A stretch of 6,836 nucleotides of DNA from Pseudomonadota bacterium (lineage in GTDB: Bacteria > Pseudomonadota > Gammaproteobacteria > Burkholderiales > Burkholderiaceae_C), in assembly GCA_023394015.1 (NCBI GenBank), contig JAEXBL010000387.1, positions 1-6,836 on the forward strand, given 5' to 3'. The position numbers and the translations under genes are program-made. The notes beneath the pieces are model-generated. The model was not told the DNA's origin and did not search any database. It was given only the letters and a program-made list of their open reading frames with translations. Positions 6,493 through 6,836 of this stretch are shown piece by piece. Within the stretch, counting starts at the first letter, position 1. Each line of letters starts with the position of its first letter.

Positions 6493-6532
6493 CTCCTAAG
6501 CCATTGATTTCATTGATGGTTGTTGCTTGGGT

Positions 6533-6560
6533 ATTTTACGAATGACTAAATTTCAGGCAA
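6533..6560 (-). promoter_or_regulatory. Alternative sigma-70-like promoter overlapping the dyad
   Basis: On the minus strand TTGCCT (6560-6555) and TAAAAT (6538-6533) are spaced by 16 bases, matching four of six and five of six consensus positions. The leader would be about 94 bases. The downstream dyad arm (6544-6556) falls mainly in its spacer and touches the -35, so a protein bound there could repress it. The region is AT-rich, which makes chance matches likelier. Confidence 0.3.
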
Positions 6561-6582
6561 AATGATTGTCTGAAATTCAGTC
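6544..6582. promoter_or_regulatory. Two-fold dyad, candidate regulator binding site (enhancer or operator)
   Basis: GACTAAATTTCAG (6544-6556) and CTGAAATTCAGTC (6570-6582) are reverse complements at 12 of 13 positions, around a 13-base spacer. Each arm is also nearly palindromic itself (CTGAA-A-TTCAG type), so the site resembles two operators centred about 24 bases apart. Its middle lies about 100 bases upstream of the predicted sigma-54 start, a usual distance for enhancer-binding proteins. Confidence 0.6.
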
Positions 6583-6636
6583 GAATGTCCGGTTTTCATT
6601 CAGGGTTTGCCCGCATGACCGGGCGCCGAGGGGCTT

Positions 6637-6836
6637 TCAACCGGCCTGGGGCGACACGGCCTCGCGCGGCTGCAGGCGCTCGTACAGCGTGGCGCGCGAG
6701 ATGCCCAGGAGGCGCGCCGTGGCCAGCTTGTTGCCGCCGGTCGACTGCAGGGCGGCGGCGATGGCGCGCTGCTCCAGCTCGGCCACCTGCTCGGCCAGCG
6801 GCCGCAGCAGGGCGCCGGCGTCGGGCGGCGACGGCT
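6637..6836 (-). CDS. C-terminal end of a Fis-type helix-turn-helix regulator, probably sigma-54-dependent (5' part outside window)
   Basis: Sixty-five residues are visible before the TGA at 6637-6639. They show the Fis/HTH_8 fold: a first helix LAEQVAELEQRAIAAALQ (about visible residues 13-30), the turn STGGN, and then the recognition unit KLATARLLGISRATLYERL (36-54). A short tail follows (QPREAVSPQAG). This is the DNA-binding end of NtrC- or AcoR-type sigma-54 activators, whose AAA+ domain and sensor domain would lie beyond the window. Stand-alone Fis-like or GAF-Fis proteins without AAA+ remain possible. The gene runs in the same direction as the importer and ends 204 bases before it. By inference it controls that operon through the dyad at 6544-6582. 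Confidence 0.85.
   Translation of the reverse strand, partial: PSPPDAGALLRPLAEQVAELEQRAIAAALQSTGGNKLATARLLGISRATLYERLQPREAVSPQAG

Noticed and set aside
6506..6520. Direct repeat ATTGAT, spaced nine bases apart, in the leader region as an operator
   Set aside because: Six-base repeats in AT-rich DNA are expected by chance, and it has no relation to the main dyad.
6609..6624. Small hairpin (GCCCG/CGGGC, six-base loop) after the regulator gene as an intrinsic terminator
   Set aside because: Only five base pairs and no T-run on the minus strand.

Overview
The window is very GC-rich (roughly two thirds G+C by eye). Its codons end almost always in G or C, and its proteins look like those of Betaproteobacteria, most likely a Burkholderiales member near the Comamonadaceae (for example Acidovorax- or Variovorax-like). 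That placement comes from protein style and from the intergenic repeats; no search was run.

Nearly everything lies on the minus strand and reads from right to left. At the right edge is the C-terminal end of a Fis-type helix-turn-helix regulator (6637-6836), probably a sigma-54 enhancer-binding protein. A 204-base, locally AT-rich gap (6433-6636) follows. It holds an imperfect two-fold dyad, a sigma-54-like -24/-12 site, an alternative sigma-70-like promoter and a good Shine-Dalgarno site. Next comes a complete branched-chain-amino-acid-type (HAAT/Liv) ABC importer: periplasmic binding protein (5248-6432), ATPase LivG (4343-5104), ATPase LivF (3559-4284), permease LivH (2448-3428) and permease LivM (1158-2312). 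An alpha/beta hydrolase (140-1039) closes the run. At the left edge a short plus-strand tail (1-90) may be the end of a convergent gene.

The likely story is one operon. A solute is captured in the periplasm by the binding protein, moved inward by LivHM with energy from LivGF, and perhaps acted on by the hydrolase. Regulation by an upstream activator suggests a specific catabolic substrate rather than housekeeping leucine uptake, but the substrate cannot be read from the sequence.

The genes do not overlap or abut. The gaps are 58 to 143 bases, and four of the five hold repeats of two kinds. Type A (after livM and after livH) shares a 26-base head with one mismatch and carries strong hairpins. 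Type B (after livF and after the binding-protein gene) is built from ATGAC/GTCAT pentamers framing short GC palindromes, which in three cases have the same GCA loop. The fifth gap (livG-livF) has a perfect 10-bp hairpin.

I saw no tRNA, rRNA, CRISPR array, transposase or phage gene. The gene content is a familiar transporter operon and I do not claim a new system. The most checkable new points are the promoter/dyad region and the type B repeats.
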